Below, piece after piece: positions 53,509-61,812 of a stretch of 64,000 nt of DNA. The stretch's first letter is position 1; each line of letters opens with the position of its first letter. Origin of the DNA: Massilia sp. Root418. GTDB lineage: Bacteria; Pseudomonadota; Gammaproteobacteria; Burkholderiales; Burkholderiaceae_D. The notes under the pieces were generated by a model. It saw only the letters and a program-made list of their open reading frames with translations, ran no database searches and had not been told where the DNA came from. Both the position numbers and the translations under genes were made by a program. The DNA lies in contig NZ_LMEC01000020.1 of NCBI RefSeq assembly GCF_001425265.1, forward strand, positions 830,707 to 894,706, given 5' to 3'.

Positions 53509-53514
53509 TATAAT
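53509..53514 (+). promoter_or_regulatory. -10 element of the methyltransferase promoter
   Basis: A perfect TATAAT lies 68 bases before the methyltransferase start, with no clear -35. A strong hairpin begins about 11 bases downstream, so it would lie at the very 5' end of the transcript. Confidence 0.45.
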
Positions 53515-53524
53515 AGATCCCTTT

Positions 53525-53556
53525 GCAGAACCGCCGCCCTCGCGCGGCGGTTCTGC
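53525..53556 (+). other. Hairpin in the leader of the methyltransferase gene
   Basis: GCAGAACCGCC (53525-53535) pairs with GGCGGTTCTGC (53546-53556). It may be the 3' end of the preceding transcript or a 5' leader stem. The weak T content afterwards argues against a strong intrinsic terminator. Confidence 0.5.
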
Positions 53557-53581
53557 CGTTTACCTACAGATTGAAGATTCC

Positions 53582-54742
53582 ATGACCGCAGCCACGCCCG
53601 AAGCACAAACCATCCACTGGACCGAAAACGGCGAGGAACGCTCGGCCCGCTGGCGCTCCGAGAGCGGCATGGCGCCGCCCAAGCGCGTCGTCATTGCCGA
53701 CGACACCACCAACGCCGACACCGCCTACCGCCTGGCCTGCGAAGGCACGGCGCTGCTGTGGAAGGGCGACTTCCAGAACGCGCGCCAGTTGCTGCAAGCG
53801 CTGGCGCGCCGCGCCGACAACAAGGGCGGCAAGGGCAAAAAAGCCAAGGCGCCCAAGGTGCCCGCCAGCGCCACCGAAGCCTTCCACCTGCACCGCCAGG
53901 CCCAGTCCCAGCGCGGCCGCACCCTGGCCATGCTGCTGATTCCGTTCGAAGCCGACTACAGCATCCCGCTGCGCCGCGCGCCGGACGTGAAGCTGGCCTG
54001 CAACGAAGCCTACGGCCGTGGCGAGGAAGCCTTCGCGATGTCGCTGCGCGAGCTGCTGGGCGTGATCGGCGCGCACGAATGGCGCCGCAACGGGGTGGAG
54101 ATCCCCGCCCTGGGCGAGCGCATCCACCCGCACTATGGGGTGTTCTCGCCGGTACGCGGCGAATACGTGGCGCTGGTGAACGAGGCGCCGCTGCCGAAGA
54201 ACGCCAAGCTGGCGTTCGACATCGGCGTCGGCACGGGCGTGCTGTCGGCCGTGCTGGCGCGGCGCGGCATCGAGCGCGTGGTGGCCACCGACCAGGACCA
54301 GCGTGCGCTGAGCTGCGCGCGCGAAAACCTGCAGCGCCTGGACCTGCACGAACATGTCGAGCTGGTGAAGGCCAATCTGTTCCCCGAAGGGCGCGCTCCG
54401 CTAGTGGTGTGCAACCCGCCGTGGGTGCCGGCCCGCCCCAGCTCGCCGATCGAGCACGCCGTCTACGACCCGGACAGCGCCATGCTGCGCGGCTTCCTGG
54501 GCGGCCTGAAAGAGCACCTGACGCCGGGCGGCGAAGGCTGGCTGATCCTGTCCGACCTGGCCGAGCACCTGGGCCTGCGTCCGCGCGAGCAGCTGATGGA
54601 GTGGATCGGCGCCGCCGGCCTTAAGGTGGTGGACCGCCACGACGTGCGCCCGACCCACCCGCGCGCCGCCGACGCCACGGACCCGCTGCACGCGGCCCGT
54701 GCCGCCGAGGTGACCTCGCTGTGGCGCCTGGCGGCAGCGTAA
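53582..54742 (+). CDS. Class I SAM-dependent methyltransferase
   Basis: A 386-residue protein. The C-terminal half has the SAM motif AFDIGVGTGVLSAVLARRGIE near residue 218, and VVCNPPWVPARPSS with the NPPW catalytic motif, as in N6-adenine or glutamine methyltransferases (PrmC/RsmC type). The N-terminal 190 residues contain an Ala- and Lys-rich stretch (GGKGKKAKAPK) and may bind the target. The specific substrate is unclear. A TATAAT promoter element lies upstream and the initiator tRNA downstream. Confidence 0.82.
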   Translation: MTAATPEAQTIHWTENGEERSARWRSESGMAPPKRVVIADDTTNADTAYRLACEGTALLWKGDFQNARQLLQALARRADNKGGKGKKAKAPKVPASATEAFHLHRQAQSQRGRTLAMLLIPFEADYSIPLRRAPDVKLACNEAYGRGEEAFAMSLRELLGVIGAHEWRRNGVEIPALGERIHPHYGVFSPVRGEYVALVNEAPLPKNAKLAFDIGVGTGVLSAVLARRGIERVVATDQDQRALSCARENLQRLDLHEHVELVKANLFPEGRAPLVVCNPPWVPARPSSPIEHAVYDPDSAMLRGFLGGLKEHLTPGGEGWLILSDLAEHLGLRPREQLMEWIGAAGLKVVDRHDVRPTHPRAADATDPLHAARAAEVTSLWRLAAA

Positions 54743-54754
54743 AAAAATCTGCCC

Positions 54755-54783
54755 TTGCGGAATGAAACAGGCTTGTATATAAT
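54755..54783 (+). promoter_or_regulatory. Promoter of the initiator tRNA gene
   Basis: TTGCGG (54755-54760) and TATAAT (54778-54783) are 17 bases apart, and the tRNA begins 12 bases after the -10. It is a standard strong sigma-70 layout for a stable RNA. Confidence 0.7.
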
Positions 54784-54795
54784 TCGGGCCTCAGA

Positions 54796-54872
54796 CGCGG
54801 GGTGGAGCAGTCTGGCAGCTCGTCGGGCTCATAACCCGAAGGTCACAGGTTCAAATCCTGTCCCCGCAACCA
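54796..54872 (+). tRNA. Initiator tRNA-fMet (anticodon CAT)
   Basis: A 77-base tRNA with encoded CCA. The acceptor stem is CGCGGGG paired with CCCCGCA, so the first pair is the C-A mismatch specific to initiators. The anticodon stem is closed by three G-C pairs (TCGGGCTCATAACCCGA), another initiator mark, with CAT as anticodon. The T arm has GGTTCAAATCC. It starts protein synthesis with formylmethionine. Confidence 0.97.
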
Positions 54873-54877
54873 GATTC

Positions 54878-54917
54878 AAAAAAGCCGTTGATTTCGAAAG
54901 GAATCAACGGCTTTTTT
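54878..54917 (+). terminator. Intrinsic terminator of the tRNA gene
   Basis: AAAAAAGCCGTTGATT pairs with AATCAACGGCTTTTTT around an 8-base loop, giving a long stem with a T-run on the plus strand. The A-run on the other side would also make it work on the minus strand. Confidence 0.85.
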
Positions 54918-55027
54918 CCGTCTTGTCCCGCTCGCGCGTGTATCTCGCGCCGCTGAGTCTAGCTAGCCGCTAACATGCAAGCTGGAAATAAGCGCAGTCC
55001 GCCTCATCCACAAGAAAGGGCACGGCA

Positions 55028-56140
55028 ATGACGCTGGCGACGGATCAAAAGCTCGATACACGCGGCTTGTCGGCCGCCTCCAGGGCCCTGCTCGCCCTGC
55101 GCGACGTGGTACTGGACCGCTGGGAGCGCGACGTGCGCGAGCACGTGCCGGCGGCGCGCGACGTGGCCGGGCCGGTGCTGGTCAATACCCTGCCCGCCTT
55201 CTTCGACAACCTGGCCGAAGCCATGACGCCCAGCTACCCCCGCGCCAGCGCCACCAGCCACACCAACGCGGCGGCCGTGCACGGCGGCGAGCGCGCCCGC
55301 ATGACCACCTTCAAGCCCGACCAGATCGTCCACGAATACCAGCTGTTCAAGCGCGCCGTGCTTGGCGTGGCGCAGGCGCACGGCCTGCAGCTGAGCGACG
55401 ATGAGCGCGCCTCGGTCGAGCATTCCGTCGATTGCGCGGCGCGCGAGTCGATCCGCGAGTTCACCGCCATGCATGAGGACATGCGCCAGCGCCTGGCCGC
55501 CGGCCTGTCGCATGACATGCGTTCGCCGCTGGCGGTCATCACCAACGCGGCCCAGCTGATCGGCATGTCGTCCGACCTGGCAGGCACGCACGCCATGTCG
55601 GCCAAGATCGCCGCCAACGCCAAGCGGCTGGAGCAGATGATGGAAGAGCTGCTGGACGCGCTGACCTTCGAGCGCACGGAAAAACTGCCGCTGTCGCTGT
55701 CGCATTTCGACATGCGCGACCTGGCACTGTCGGTGCAGCAGGAGTTCAACAGCCTGCGCCCCGGCGCGGTGGACGTGACCGGCACCAGCGTGACCGGCCA
55801 CTGGTGCCGCAATTCCATGTACCGCGCACTGGAAAACCTGGTGGTGAACGCCATCAAGTACGGCGACGGCAAGACCATCCGCATCAACGTGGACGGCACG
55901 CGCGGCCGGCTCATGCTCTCGGTCCACAACACGGGCACGCCCATCCCGCCCGAGCAACACAACCGCATCTTCGGCTACCTGCGGCGCGAGAGCGGCGCCG
56001 ACAAGGCGGGCTGGGGCATCGGCCTGCCCTTCGTGCGCGCCGTGGCCGAAAGCCATGGCGGCAGCGCGGCGGTGGACAGCTCGGCCGCAAGCGGTACCAC
56101 CTTCCTGATCGACGTGCTGGCAGACTGCCGGGATTGCTGA
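55028..56140 (+). CDS. Soluble sensor histidine kinase with RsbRD-like N-terminus
   Basis: A 370-residue cytoplasmic kinase with no membrane helix. Residues 1-160 are helical and resemble the RsbRD N-terminal domain (TTFKPDQIVHEYQLFKRAVL). The HisKA domain carries the phosphorylated His in GLSHDMRSPLAVIT near residue 163. The ATPase domain has NLVVNAIKYGDGK (N box) and KAGWGIGLPFVRAVAESHGG (G boxes). No response regulator is adjacent, so the partner must be elsewhere; the input signal is unknown. Confidence 0.88.
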   Translation: MTLATDQKLDTRGLSAASRALLALRDVVLDRWERDVREHVPAARDVAGPVLVNTLPAFFDNLAEAMTPSYPRASATSHTNAAAVHGGERARMTTFKPDQIVHEYQLFKRAVLGVAQAHGLQLSDDERASVEHSVDCAARESIREFTAMHEDMRQRLAAGLSHDMRSPLAVITNAAQLIGMSSDLAGTHAMSAKIAANAKRLEQMMEELLDALTFERTEKLPLSLSHFDMRDLALSVQQEFNSLRPGAVDVTGTSVTGHWCRNSMYRALENLVVNAIKYGDGKTIRINVDGTRGRLMLSVHNTGTPIPPEQHNRIFGYLRRESGADKAGWGIGLPFVRAVAESHGGSAAVDSSAASGTTFLIDVLADCRDC

Positions 56141-56224
56141 ACCACCCTTGCCAAAGAATTAGCGGCTTTTTCGCGCGGCAATGATAAACTTTGCCGCTTG
56201 AAAATCTTTCACCAGGAGCCGCGC

Positions 56225-57859
56225 GTGAGCGACAACCATAACCATCCCGCCAATCTGTCGCGCCGCCGCATCTTCCAGGCCGCCGCCGCTACCGGACTTG
56301 CCAGCGCCGTGCCGGGGATCGCCGCCGCGCCGGCCAAAAAGCCCGCGGCCGGTTCGCTGGACGCCAAGCTGAAGGCGCACGTGAAAAACGTGGTTGTGAT
56401 CTACCTGGAAAACCGCAGCTTCAACAACCTGTTCGCCGACTTCCCCGGCCTGGCTTCGCCCATGCCGACCGCCCTGTCCGCCGACCAGGCGCAGAAGGAC
56501 TACAACGGTTCGGTGCTGCCCGCGCTGCCGAAAATCTGGGGCGGCATGGTGCCGCAGTCGCAAACCATAGGCGGCAAGACCTACGAGATCAAGGAAGAGC
56601 AGATCAAGGACCTGCCCAATGCGCCCTTCAAGCTGACCAATACGGACGGCAAGCCGCTGCCGGAATCGGTCATCACGCGCGACCTGTGGCATCTGTTCTA
56701 CCAGAACCAGATGCAGATCAACGGCGGCAAGAACGACGGCTTTGTCGCCTGGGGCAACACCGGCGGCATGGTGATGGGCTACTACGGCGAAACGGCGAAG
56801 AACCTCGGCCTGCACCAGCTGGCGCGCCAGTACACGCTGTGCGACAACTTCTTCATGGCGGCCTTCGGCGGTTCCTACCTGAACCACCAGTTCCTGATCA
56901 GCGGCCGCCCAGCCGAATTCCCGAACGCGGCCGGCAGCGCGGCCAAGAAAAAGATCACCGTGCTGGCGGACGGCCCCACGGGCTCGCGCCTGGCCCTGGC
57001 CGAGGACAGCCCCGCTTCCGCGCTGGACGGCAAGCCGAAGTACGTGAACGACGGCGCCATCACGCCGGACGGCTACGTCGTCAACACCATGGCGCCGCCC
57101 TACCAGCCGAGCTGGATCAAGCCCGTGCCGGGCGGCGACCAGAACCTCGCCAGCCCGGACGAGGCCCACTACCAGCCGCCGCAAAGCTACGACACCATCG
57201 GCGACCTGCTGTCGCGCCAGGGTGTGAGCTGGGCCTGGTATGGCGGCGCCTGGCAGGCCGCGCTGGACAGCAACGGCGGCGGCCCCAAGCCGAACTTCCA
57301 GTACCACCACCAGCCGTTCAACTATTTCACGCAGTTCGCGCCCGGCACCGCCGCGCGCGCCGAGCACCTGCGCGACGGCGGCCTGGGCGACAGTCCCATG
57401 TCCAACAAATTCCTGGCCGACGCGGTGGCCGGCAAGCTGCCGGCAGTAACGTTCTACAAGCCGCAGGGCAACCTGAACCTGCACGCGGGCTACTCGGACA
57501 TCGAGTCCGGCGACCAGCACATCACCAACGTCATCGCCCACCTGCAGAAATCGCCGCAGTGGAAGGACATGGTGGTGGTGATCACCTTCGACGAGAACGG
57601 CGGCTGGTGGGACCACGTCGCGCCGCCCAAGGGCGACCGCTGGGGCCCCGGCTCGCGCGTGCCGGCCATGGTGGTGTCGCCGTTCGCCAAGAAAGGCGCG
57701 GTGGACCATACGTTCTACGACACCACGTCCATCCTGCGCTTCCTGACCCGCCTGCACGGCCTGCCGCTGCTGGAAGGCCTGAAGGTGCGCAACGAAGCCT
57801 TCGCCGCGCGCGGCGCGCAGCCGCCGGGCGACCTGACCGGGACGCTGAGTTTCCGCTGA
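56225..57859 (+). CDS. Tat-exported phosphoesterase (acid phosphatase / phospholipase C family)
   Basis: A 544-residue protein of the PF04185 family. The N-terminus has a twin-arginine signal (SRRRIFQAAAATGLASAVPG), so it is exported folded. The catalytic region begins VVVIYLENRSFNNLFADFPG, with the Glu-Asn metal and nucleophile site, and continues with FGGSYLNHQFLISGRP and FDENGGWWDHVAPPKGDRWG. It hydrolyses phosphate esters, probably in phosphate acquisition. The GTG at 56225 has CAGGAG 7 bases upstream, preferred over a TTG at 56198. Confidence 0.88.
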   Translation: MSDNHNHPANLSRRRIFQAAAATGLASAVPGIAAAPAKKPAAGSLDAKLKAHVKNVVVIYLENRSFNNLFADFPGLASPMPTALSADQAQKDYNGSVLPALPKIWGGMVPQSQTIGGKTYEIKEEQIKDLPNAPFKLTNTDGKPLPESVITRDLWHLFYQNQMQINGGKNDGFVAWGNTGGMVMGYYGETAKNLGLHQLARQYTLCDNFFMAAFGGSYLNHQFLISGRPAEFPNAAGSAAKKKITVLADGPTGSRLALAEDSPASALDGKPKYVNDGAITPDGYVVNTMAPPYQPSWIKPVPGGDQNLASPDEAHYQPPQSYDTIGDLLSRQGVSWAWYGGAWQAALDSNGGGPKPNFQYHHQPFNYFTQFAPGTAARAEHLRDGGLGDSPMSNKFLADAVAGKLPAVTFYKPQGNLNLHAGYSDIESGDQHITNVIAHLQKSPQWKDMVVVITFDENGGWWDHVAPPKGDRWGPGSRVPAMVVSPFAKKGAVDHTFYDTTSILRFLTRLHGLPLLEGLKVRNEAFAARGAQPPGDLTGTLSFR

Positions 57860-57931
57860 GTTCCCTGCCGCCAACATACCCACCACGGCGGCATGGCTTT
57901 GTGCTACACTGCGTGCCGCTTTAAATATTTG

Positions 57932-57963
57932 AGCCCGACTGCTGCAGCCGGGCTTTTGTTTTT
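57932..57963 (+). terminator. Intrinsic terminator ending next to a start codon
   Basis: AGCCCG (57932-57937) pairs with CGGGCT (57949-57954), with an inner CTG/CAG stem, followed by TTTTGTTTTT. It probably ends the phosphoesterase transcript, but the T-run finishes only 3 bases before the ATG of the next gene, which could make it an attenuator. Confidence 0.65.
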
Positions 57964-57966
57964 GAG

Positions 57967-58191
57967 ATGAGAGACAAAAAAGACAACGCGACCTTCGACC
58001 TGCCTGGCTTCGCGCCGGCCGCGCCGATGGAGCCGGAGCCCAAGCGCCCGCCTCCACCGCGCGTGCGTCGTGCCGCCTTGAAGCAGGAACAGCTCGAACT
58101 GCTGGAGGCGACCGACACGAGCGGCTTGCCGGTCTGGCAGCGCGAAGAAGGCCTGGACGTCATGGGCCTGCCGGTCTGGCGTCCGAACTAA
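57967..58191 (+). CDS. Small protein with twin GLPVW motifs
   Basis: A 74-residue, charged, Pro-rich protein. It ends with two copies of a GLPVW motif (near residues 56 and 69) separated by 8 residues. There is no signal peptide or membrane helix. The family is not recognised. The start codon directly follows an intrinsic terminator and has only a weak ribosome-binding site, so an internal start at 58027 is possible. Confidence 0.55.
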   Translation: MRDKKDNATFDLPGFAPAAPMEPEPKRPPPPRVRRAALKQEQLELLEATDTSGLPVWQREEGLDVMGLPVWRPN

Positions 58192-58301
58192 GTCTCTGCA
58201 TGTCCGCTGTGAGCGGACACCGCCTGCGCGCGGCCGGCAACGGCTCCCTGGAGCCTGCTAGACTGTGCGCACTTCCCCACTTTTTTACCGGGTCCGCCAC
58301 C

Positions 58302-59714
58302 ATGAGTTCTGAATCCTTCCACAGCCTGCCGCTGACGCCTGCCTTCCTGGCCAATCTCGACATCCTCGGCTACAAAACCATGACCGCCATCCAGGCCCAG
58401 AGCCTGCCGTCGGTGCTGGAAGGACGCGACCTGATCGCCCAGGCCAAGACCGGCAGCGGCAAGACCGCCGCCTTCGGCATCGGCATGCTGAGCAAACTGA
58501 ACCCGGCCTGGTTCGCCACCCAGGGCCTGGTGCTGTGCCCGACGCGCGAACTGGCCGACCAGGTGGCCAACGAACTGCGCCGCCTGGCGCGCGGCGTCGG
58601 CAACGTGAAGATCCTGGTGCTGACCGGCGGCTCGCCGATGCGCCCGCAGATCGCTTCGCTGGAGCACGGCGCCCACATCGTGGTCGGCACGCCGGGCCGC
58701 GTGCGCGACCACCTGGGCCGCCAGACCCTGGACCTGTCCACCGTCAACACCCTGGTGCTGGACGAAGCGGACCGCATGACCGACATGGGCTTCTACGACG
58801 AGATCGCCGGCATCGTGTCGGCCTGCCCCAAGCGGCGCCAGACCCTGCTGTTCTCGGCCACCTATCCCGACGACATCCGCGTCGCCACCGAAGCCTTCCT
58901 GGCCGACCCGGTGGAAGTGACCGTGCAGGCGCAGCACGACAACAGCAAGATCGAGCAGCGCTTCTACGAAGTAGGCTTTGACGACCGCGACAAGGCGGTG
59001 GGCAAGCTGCTCAAGCATTACCAGCCGGCCTCGGCCATCGCATTCTGCAACACCAAGGTGCACTGCCGCGAGCTGGTGGAATCGCTGCGCGCGGAAGGCT
59101 TCACGGCGCTGGCGCTGTACGGCGAGCTGGAGCAGCGCGAGCGCGACGAGATCCTGGTGCTGTTCTCCAACCGCAGCGCGACCGTGCTGGTGGCCACCGA
59201 CGTGGCCGCGCGCGGCCTGGACATCGCCAACCTGGAAGCGGTGATCAACGTGGACGTGTCGAAAGACACCGAAGTGCACATCCACCGCATCGGCCGCACC
59301 GGCCGCGGCGACGAGCGCGGCCTGGCGCTGTCGCTGTGCGCGCCAAACGAGAAGAAGTGGGTCAAGCTGATCGAGGAATACCAGGGCGCGGCCGTGGAAT
59401 GGCACTCCATCAAGGAGCTGCCGGACGACGAGTACGCCCAGGGCGACCCGGCGCCCTTCATGACCCTGTGCATCCTGGCCGGCAAGAAGGACAAGCTGCG
59501 TCCGGGCGACGTGCTGGGCGCGCTGACCGGCGACGCCGGCCTGGCCAAGGAACAAGTGGGCAAGATCAACGTGTTCGAGTTCCAGACTTACGTGGCGATC
59601 GACCGCCGCGTGGCCTACGAGGCCTTCGACCGCCTGGCCAAGGGCAGCCGCGAAGGCGCCGACTTCGGCAGCTTCAAGGGCCGCAACTTCAAGATGCGCT
59701 TTATCGAGGTCTAA
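58302..59714 (+). CDS. dbpA: ATP-dependent RNA helicase DbpA
   Basis: A 470-residue DEAD-box helicase. It has the Q motif (FLANLDILGYKTMTAIQAQ), Walker A AKTGSGKTAAF, LVLDEADRM as the DEAD motif, LLFSATYP as motif III, and IHRIGRTGRG as motif VI. The C-terminal domain (GALTGDAGLAKEQVGKINVF) is the DbpA RNA-binding domain that recognises hairpin 92 of 23S rRNA. It assists large-subunit assembly. The ATG at 58302 gives the family N-terminus; the frame is open further upstream. Confidence 0.94.
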   Translation: MSSESFHSLPLTPAFLANLDILGYKTMTAIQAQSLPSVLEGRDLIAQAKTGSGKTAAFGIGMLSKLNPAWFATQGLVLCPTRELADQVANELRRLARGVGNVKILVLTGGSPMRPQIASLEHGAHIVVGTPGRVRDHLGRQTLDLSTVNTLVLDEADRMTDMGFYDEIAGIVSACPKRRQTLLFSATYPDDIRVATEAFLADPVEVTVQAQHDNSKIEQRFYEVGFDDRDKAVGKLLKHYQPASAIAFCNTKVHCRELVESLRAEGFTALALYGELEQRERDEILVLFSNRSATVLVATDVAARGLDIANLEAVINVDVSKDTEVHIHRIGRTGRGDERGLALSLCAPNEKKWVKLIEEYQGAAVEWHSIKELPDDEYAQGDPAPFMTLCILAGKKDKLRPGDVLGALTGDAGLAKEQVGKINVFEFQTYVAIDRRVAYEAFDRLAKGSREGADFGSFKGRNFKMRFIEV

Positions 59715-59733
59715 CCCGCACGCCGCGTCTTCT

Positions 59734-59763
59734 GATAGAGTTGCTGCAGACAACAATTCTATC
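59734..59763 (+). other. Imperfect palindrome before the VOC gene
   Basis: GATAGA and TCTATC bracket a partly symmetrical TTG..CAA core in the 60-base gap before the VOC start codon. It may be an operator or hairpin in the leader; nothing else supports it. Confidence 0.3.
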
Positions 59764-59774
59764 GGGAGCGCAGC

Positions 59775-60161
59775 ATGAGAATCGGACTTGCCGGCATCAT
59801 GGTGGCGGACCAGGCCAAGGCCCTGGCTTTCTACACGCAGATTCTCGGCTTCAGCGTCAAGAACGACATCCCGATGGGCCAGTTCCGCTGGCTCACGGTC
59901 ACCTCGCCGGAAGGCGCCGAAGGCGTGGAGCTGGTGCTCGAACCGATCGGTTTCCCGCCCGCGCATGCCTACCAGAGCGCGCTCTACGCCGCCGGCATCC
60001 CCGCCACCGCCTTCCTCACCAACGACATCCAGGCCGAATACACGCGCCTGAAAGAACTCGGCGTGGTGTTCCGCGGCGAGCCCACCAATATGGGGCCCAT
60101 CACCGGCGTACTGTTCGAAGACACCTGCGGCAACCTGATCAACCTGGTGCAGCCGTCGTAG
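59775..60161 (+). CDS. VOC-superfamily (glyoxalase-like) protein
   Basis: A 128-residue single VOC domain with two paired beta-alpha-beta-beta-beta units. It begins IGLAGIMVADQAKALAFYTQ and has VTSPEGAEGVELVLEP, then VLFEDTCGNLINLVQPS at the end, the position of the metal-binding Glu. Family members include glyoxalases, dioxygenases and drug-binding proteins; the substrate cannot be told. It lies 60 bases after dbpA. Confidence 0.87.
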   Translation: MRIGLAGIMVADQAKALAFYTQILGFSVKNDIPMGQFRWLTVTSPEGAEGVELVLEPIGFPPAHAYQSALYAAGIPATAFLTNDIQAEYTRLKELGVVFRGEPTNMGPITGVLFEDTCGNLINLVQPS

Positions 60162-60267
60162 TATTTTTTACACGCTGCCGGCAGCGGGCTGCGCAACGTG
60201 CGTTCTGTCACAGTCCGATTTCAATTCGCCGCTAGAATGGCCCTATGGCTCAACGAGGGGCACCACC

Positions 60268-60900
60268 ATGGTCAAGTTTGCGCAGGCGGGCGAAAGATTC
60301 AATGCAGTAACTCATTTGGCTGGCGCGCTGCTGGCGGCCGGCGGGTCCGTGTACCTGCTGGGGCAGGTACACAGCGGGCCATGGCAAAGCGTGGTCAGCA
60401 TCGGCGTGTATTGTTTCAGCCTGGTGCTGCTGTACGCCTGCTCCACCCTTTACCACGCCAGTATCGGCCGTGCAAAAGCCGTGTGGCAGAAGTTCGACCA
60501 CTGCGCGATCTACGTGCTGATCGCCGGGACCTATACCCCCTTCTGCAGCCTGGCGCTGGACAGCCAGCTTGGCTGGGCCTTGCTGGCCGGCGTGTGGGTG
60601 CTGGCGTTCATCGGCATCGTGCAGGAATTGCGGCAAGTCGAGCAGCGCTGGCTGTCGGTGGTAATTTATTTGACCATGGGGTGGTCAGCCGTGCTGATGG
60701 TGCTGCCGCTGCGCGCCTCCTTGGGCAACGACGGCTTCGCCTTCGTGCTGGCAGGCGGTCTGTTCTACACGGTCGGCATCATTTTTTACGTGATCGACAC
60801 CCGCATGCGCCACGCGCACGGCATCTGGCACATCTTCGTCCTGCTCGGCAGTGCCCTGCACTTCCTGGCCATCGCGCAGTTCGTGCTGCCAAGAACCTGA
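60268..60900 (+). CDS. Hemolysin III / PAQR-type membrane protein (YqfA-like)
   Basis: A 210-residue protein with seven hydrophobic segments. It begins GERFNAVTHLAGALLAAGGSVY and has YACSTLYHAS, with the conserved His, and YVLIAGTYTPFCSLAL, then a C-terminal GIWHIFVLLGSALHFLAI supplying the last His pair. The His residues fit the PAQR zinc site. The name hemolysin III is historical; the bacterial role is in membrane homeostasis. Confidence 0.92.
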   Translation: MVKFAQAGERFNAVTHLAGALLAAGGSVYLLGQVHSGPWQSVVSIGVYCFSLVLLYACSTLYHASIGRAKAVWQKFDHCAIYVLIAGTYTPFCSLALDSQLGWALLAGVWVLAFIGIVQELRQVEQRWLSVVIYLTMGWSAVLMVLPLRASLGNDGFAFVLAGGLFYTVGIIFYVIDTRMRHAHGIWHIFVLLGSALHFLAIAQFVLPRT

Positions 60901-60947
60901 GCCGCGATTTAGCGTACAGTACAGCATCCTGCCTGGAGAATACTTTT

Positions 60948-61376
60948 ATGTGCCTGATGAAGAATAACTTCGTGCAAAGGTTCTTCGCCTTCGTACTGCC
61001 ATTGTTATTCAGCGGCTTCAACGCAGTGGCGGCCCAGGAGCAAAAAATGATGGTGCGCATATCCGAAATCCAGGTCGAGGCACGGCATCTTGAGCAGTAC
61101 AAGGCAATCCTCAGCGAAGAAGCCGAAGCATCGGTCAGGCTCGAGCCGGGCGTGATCGCGATCTTCCCTATGTATCAGCGGGACAGCGCTACCGAGTTCA
61201 GGATACTCGAGATGTATTCCAGCCGAGAGGCGTACGAGTCGCATCTGAAAACGCCGCATTTTCTTAAGTACAAGTCCGCGACACAGCACATGGTCAAGTC
61301 TCTCAAGCTCGTGGATATGCAGGCAATCGACGCGAAGACCATGGACAGCATGTTCATTAAAATGCGCGGCCGCTGA
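60948..61376 (+). CDS. Exported antibiotic-biosynthesis-monooxygenase-like (ABM) protein
   Basis: A 142-residue protein. A signal peptide (FFAFVLPLLFSGFNAVAA) predicts export, which is unusual for the ABM family. The domain begins MMVRISEIQVEARHLEQYKA and has ILEMYSSREAYESHLKTPHF, the typical dimer strand. The start at 60948 has GGAGAA 8 bases upstream. The family includes quinone-forming monooxygenases and other small-molecule enzymes; the substrate is unknown. It follows the hemolysin III gene by 47 bases. Confidence 0.82.
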   Translation: MCLMKNNFVQRFFAFVLPLLFSGFNAVAAQEQKMMVRISEIQVEARHLEQYKAILSEEAEASVRLEPGVIAIFPMYQRDSATEFRILEMYSSREAYESHLKTPHFLKYKSATQHMVKSLKLVDMQAIDAKTMDSMFIKMRGR

Positions 61377-61416
61377 TCCATGTGCTATTGAGCAGTACCG
61401 CGCAGCTGACTTATCA

Positions 61417-61812
61417 TTACGGGAAGTGCTCGGCGTCTGCTGGCGGCACGACCCAGCTGTGCATGCGCTCTTCGTACACCGAAACAGCCGGCGCAGGGAA
61501 ACCCGGGTCCGCGAACGCGCCGACGGGAACTGCCAGGTAGGCCGGCAAGCCGACGAGCTCGTAATAAACCGTGGCGCCGCATTGGGGACAGAAGTGCAAC
61601 CGGGCGCCGGGGCCTTCGTCGCCGGCGCGGAAATACGCCGTGGATGTGCCGCTGACCGTCACCTGCTCGCGCAGGTAACGGGCTTGCTGGCCGAACGGGC
61701 CTCCGGTGCGGCGCTGGCATGCCAGGCAATGGCAGATCGAGATGCGGACCGGGTCGCCGGTGGTTTGGGCAGTCAGCTGGCCGCAACTGCAGGATGCAAG
61801 ACGGGTGATCAC
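61417..61812 (-). CDS. GFA-family protein (glutathione-dependent formaldehyde-activating fold)
   Basis: A 131-residue zinc protein. Cys-rich motifs are CSCGQLTAQ near residue 7, CHCLACQRRTG near 28 and FCPQCGATVYY near 75, which match the two zinc sites of the GFA fold. The GTG start at 61812 overlaps the stop of the upstream gene and has a strong GGAGG. Most GFA proteins are not true formaldehyde-activating enzymes, so the substrate is open. It is coupled to the preceding gene. Confidence 0.87.
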   Translation of the reverse strand: MITRLASCSCGQLTAQTTGDPVRISICHCLACQRRTGGPFGQQARYLREQVTVSGTSTAYFRAGDEGPGARLHFCPQCGATVYYELVGLPAYLAVPVGAFADPGFPAPAVSVYEERMHSWVVPPADAEHFP

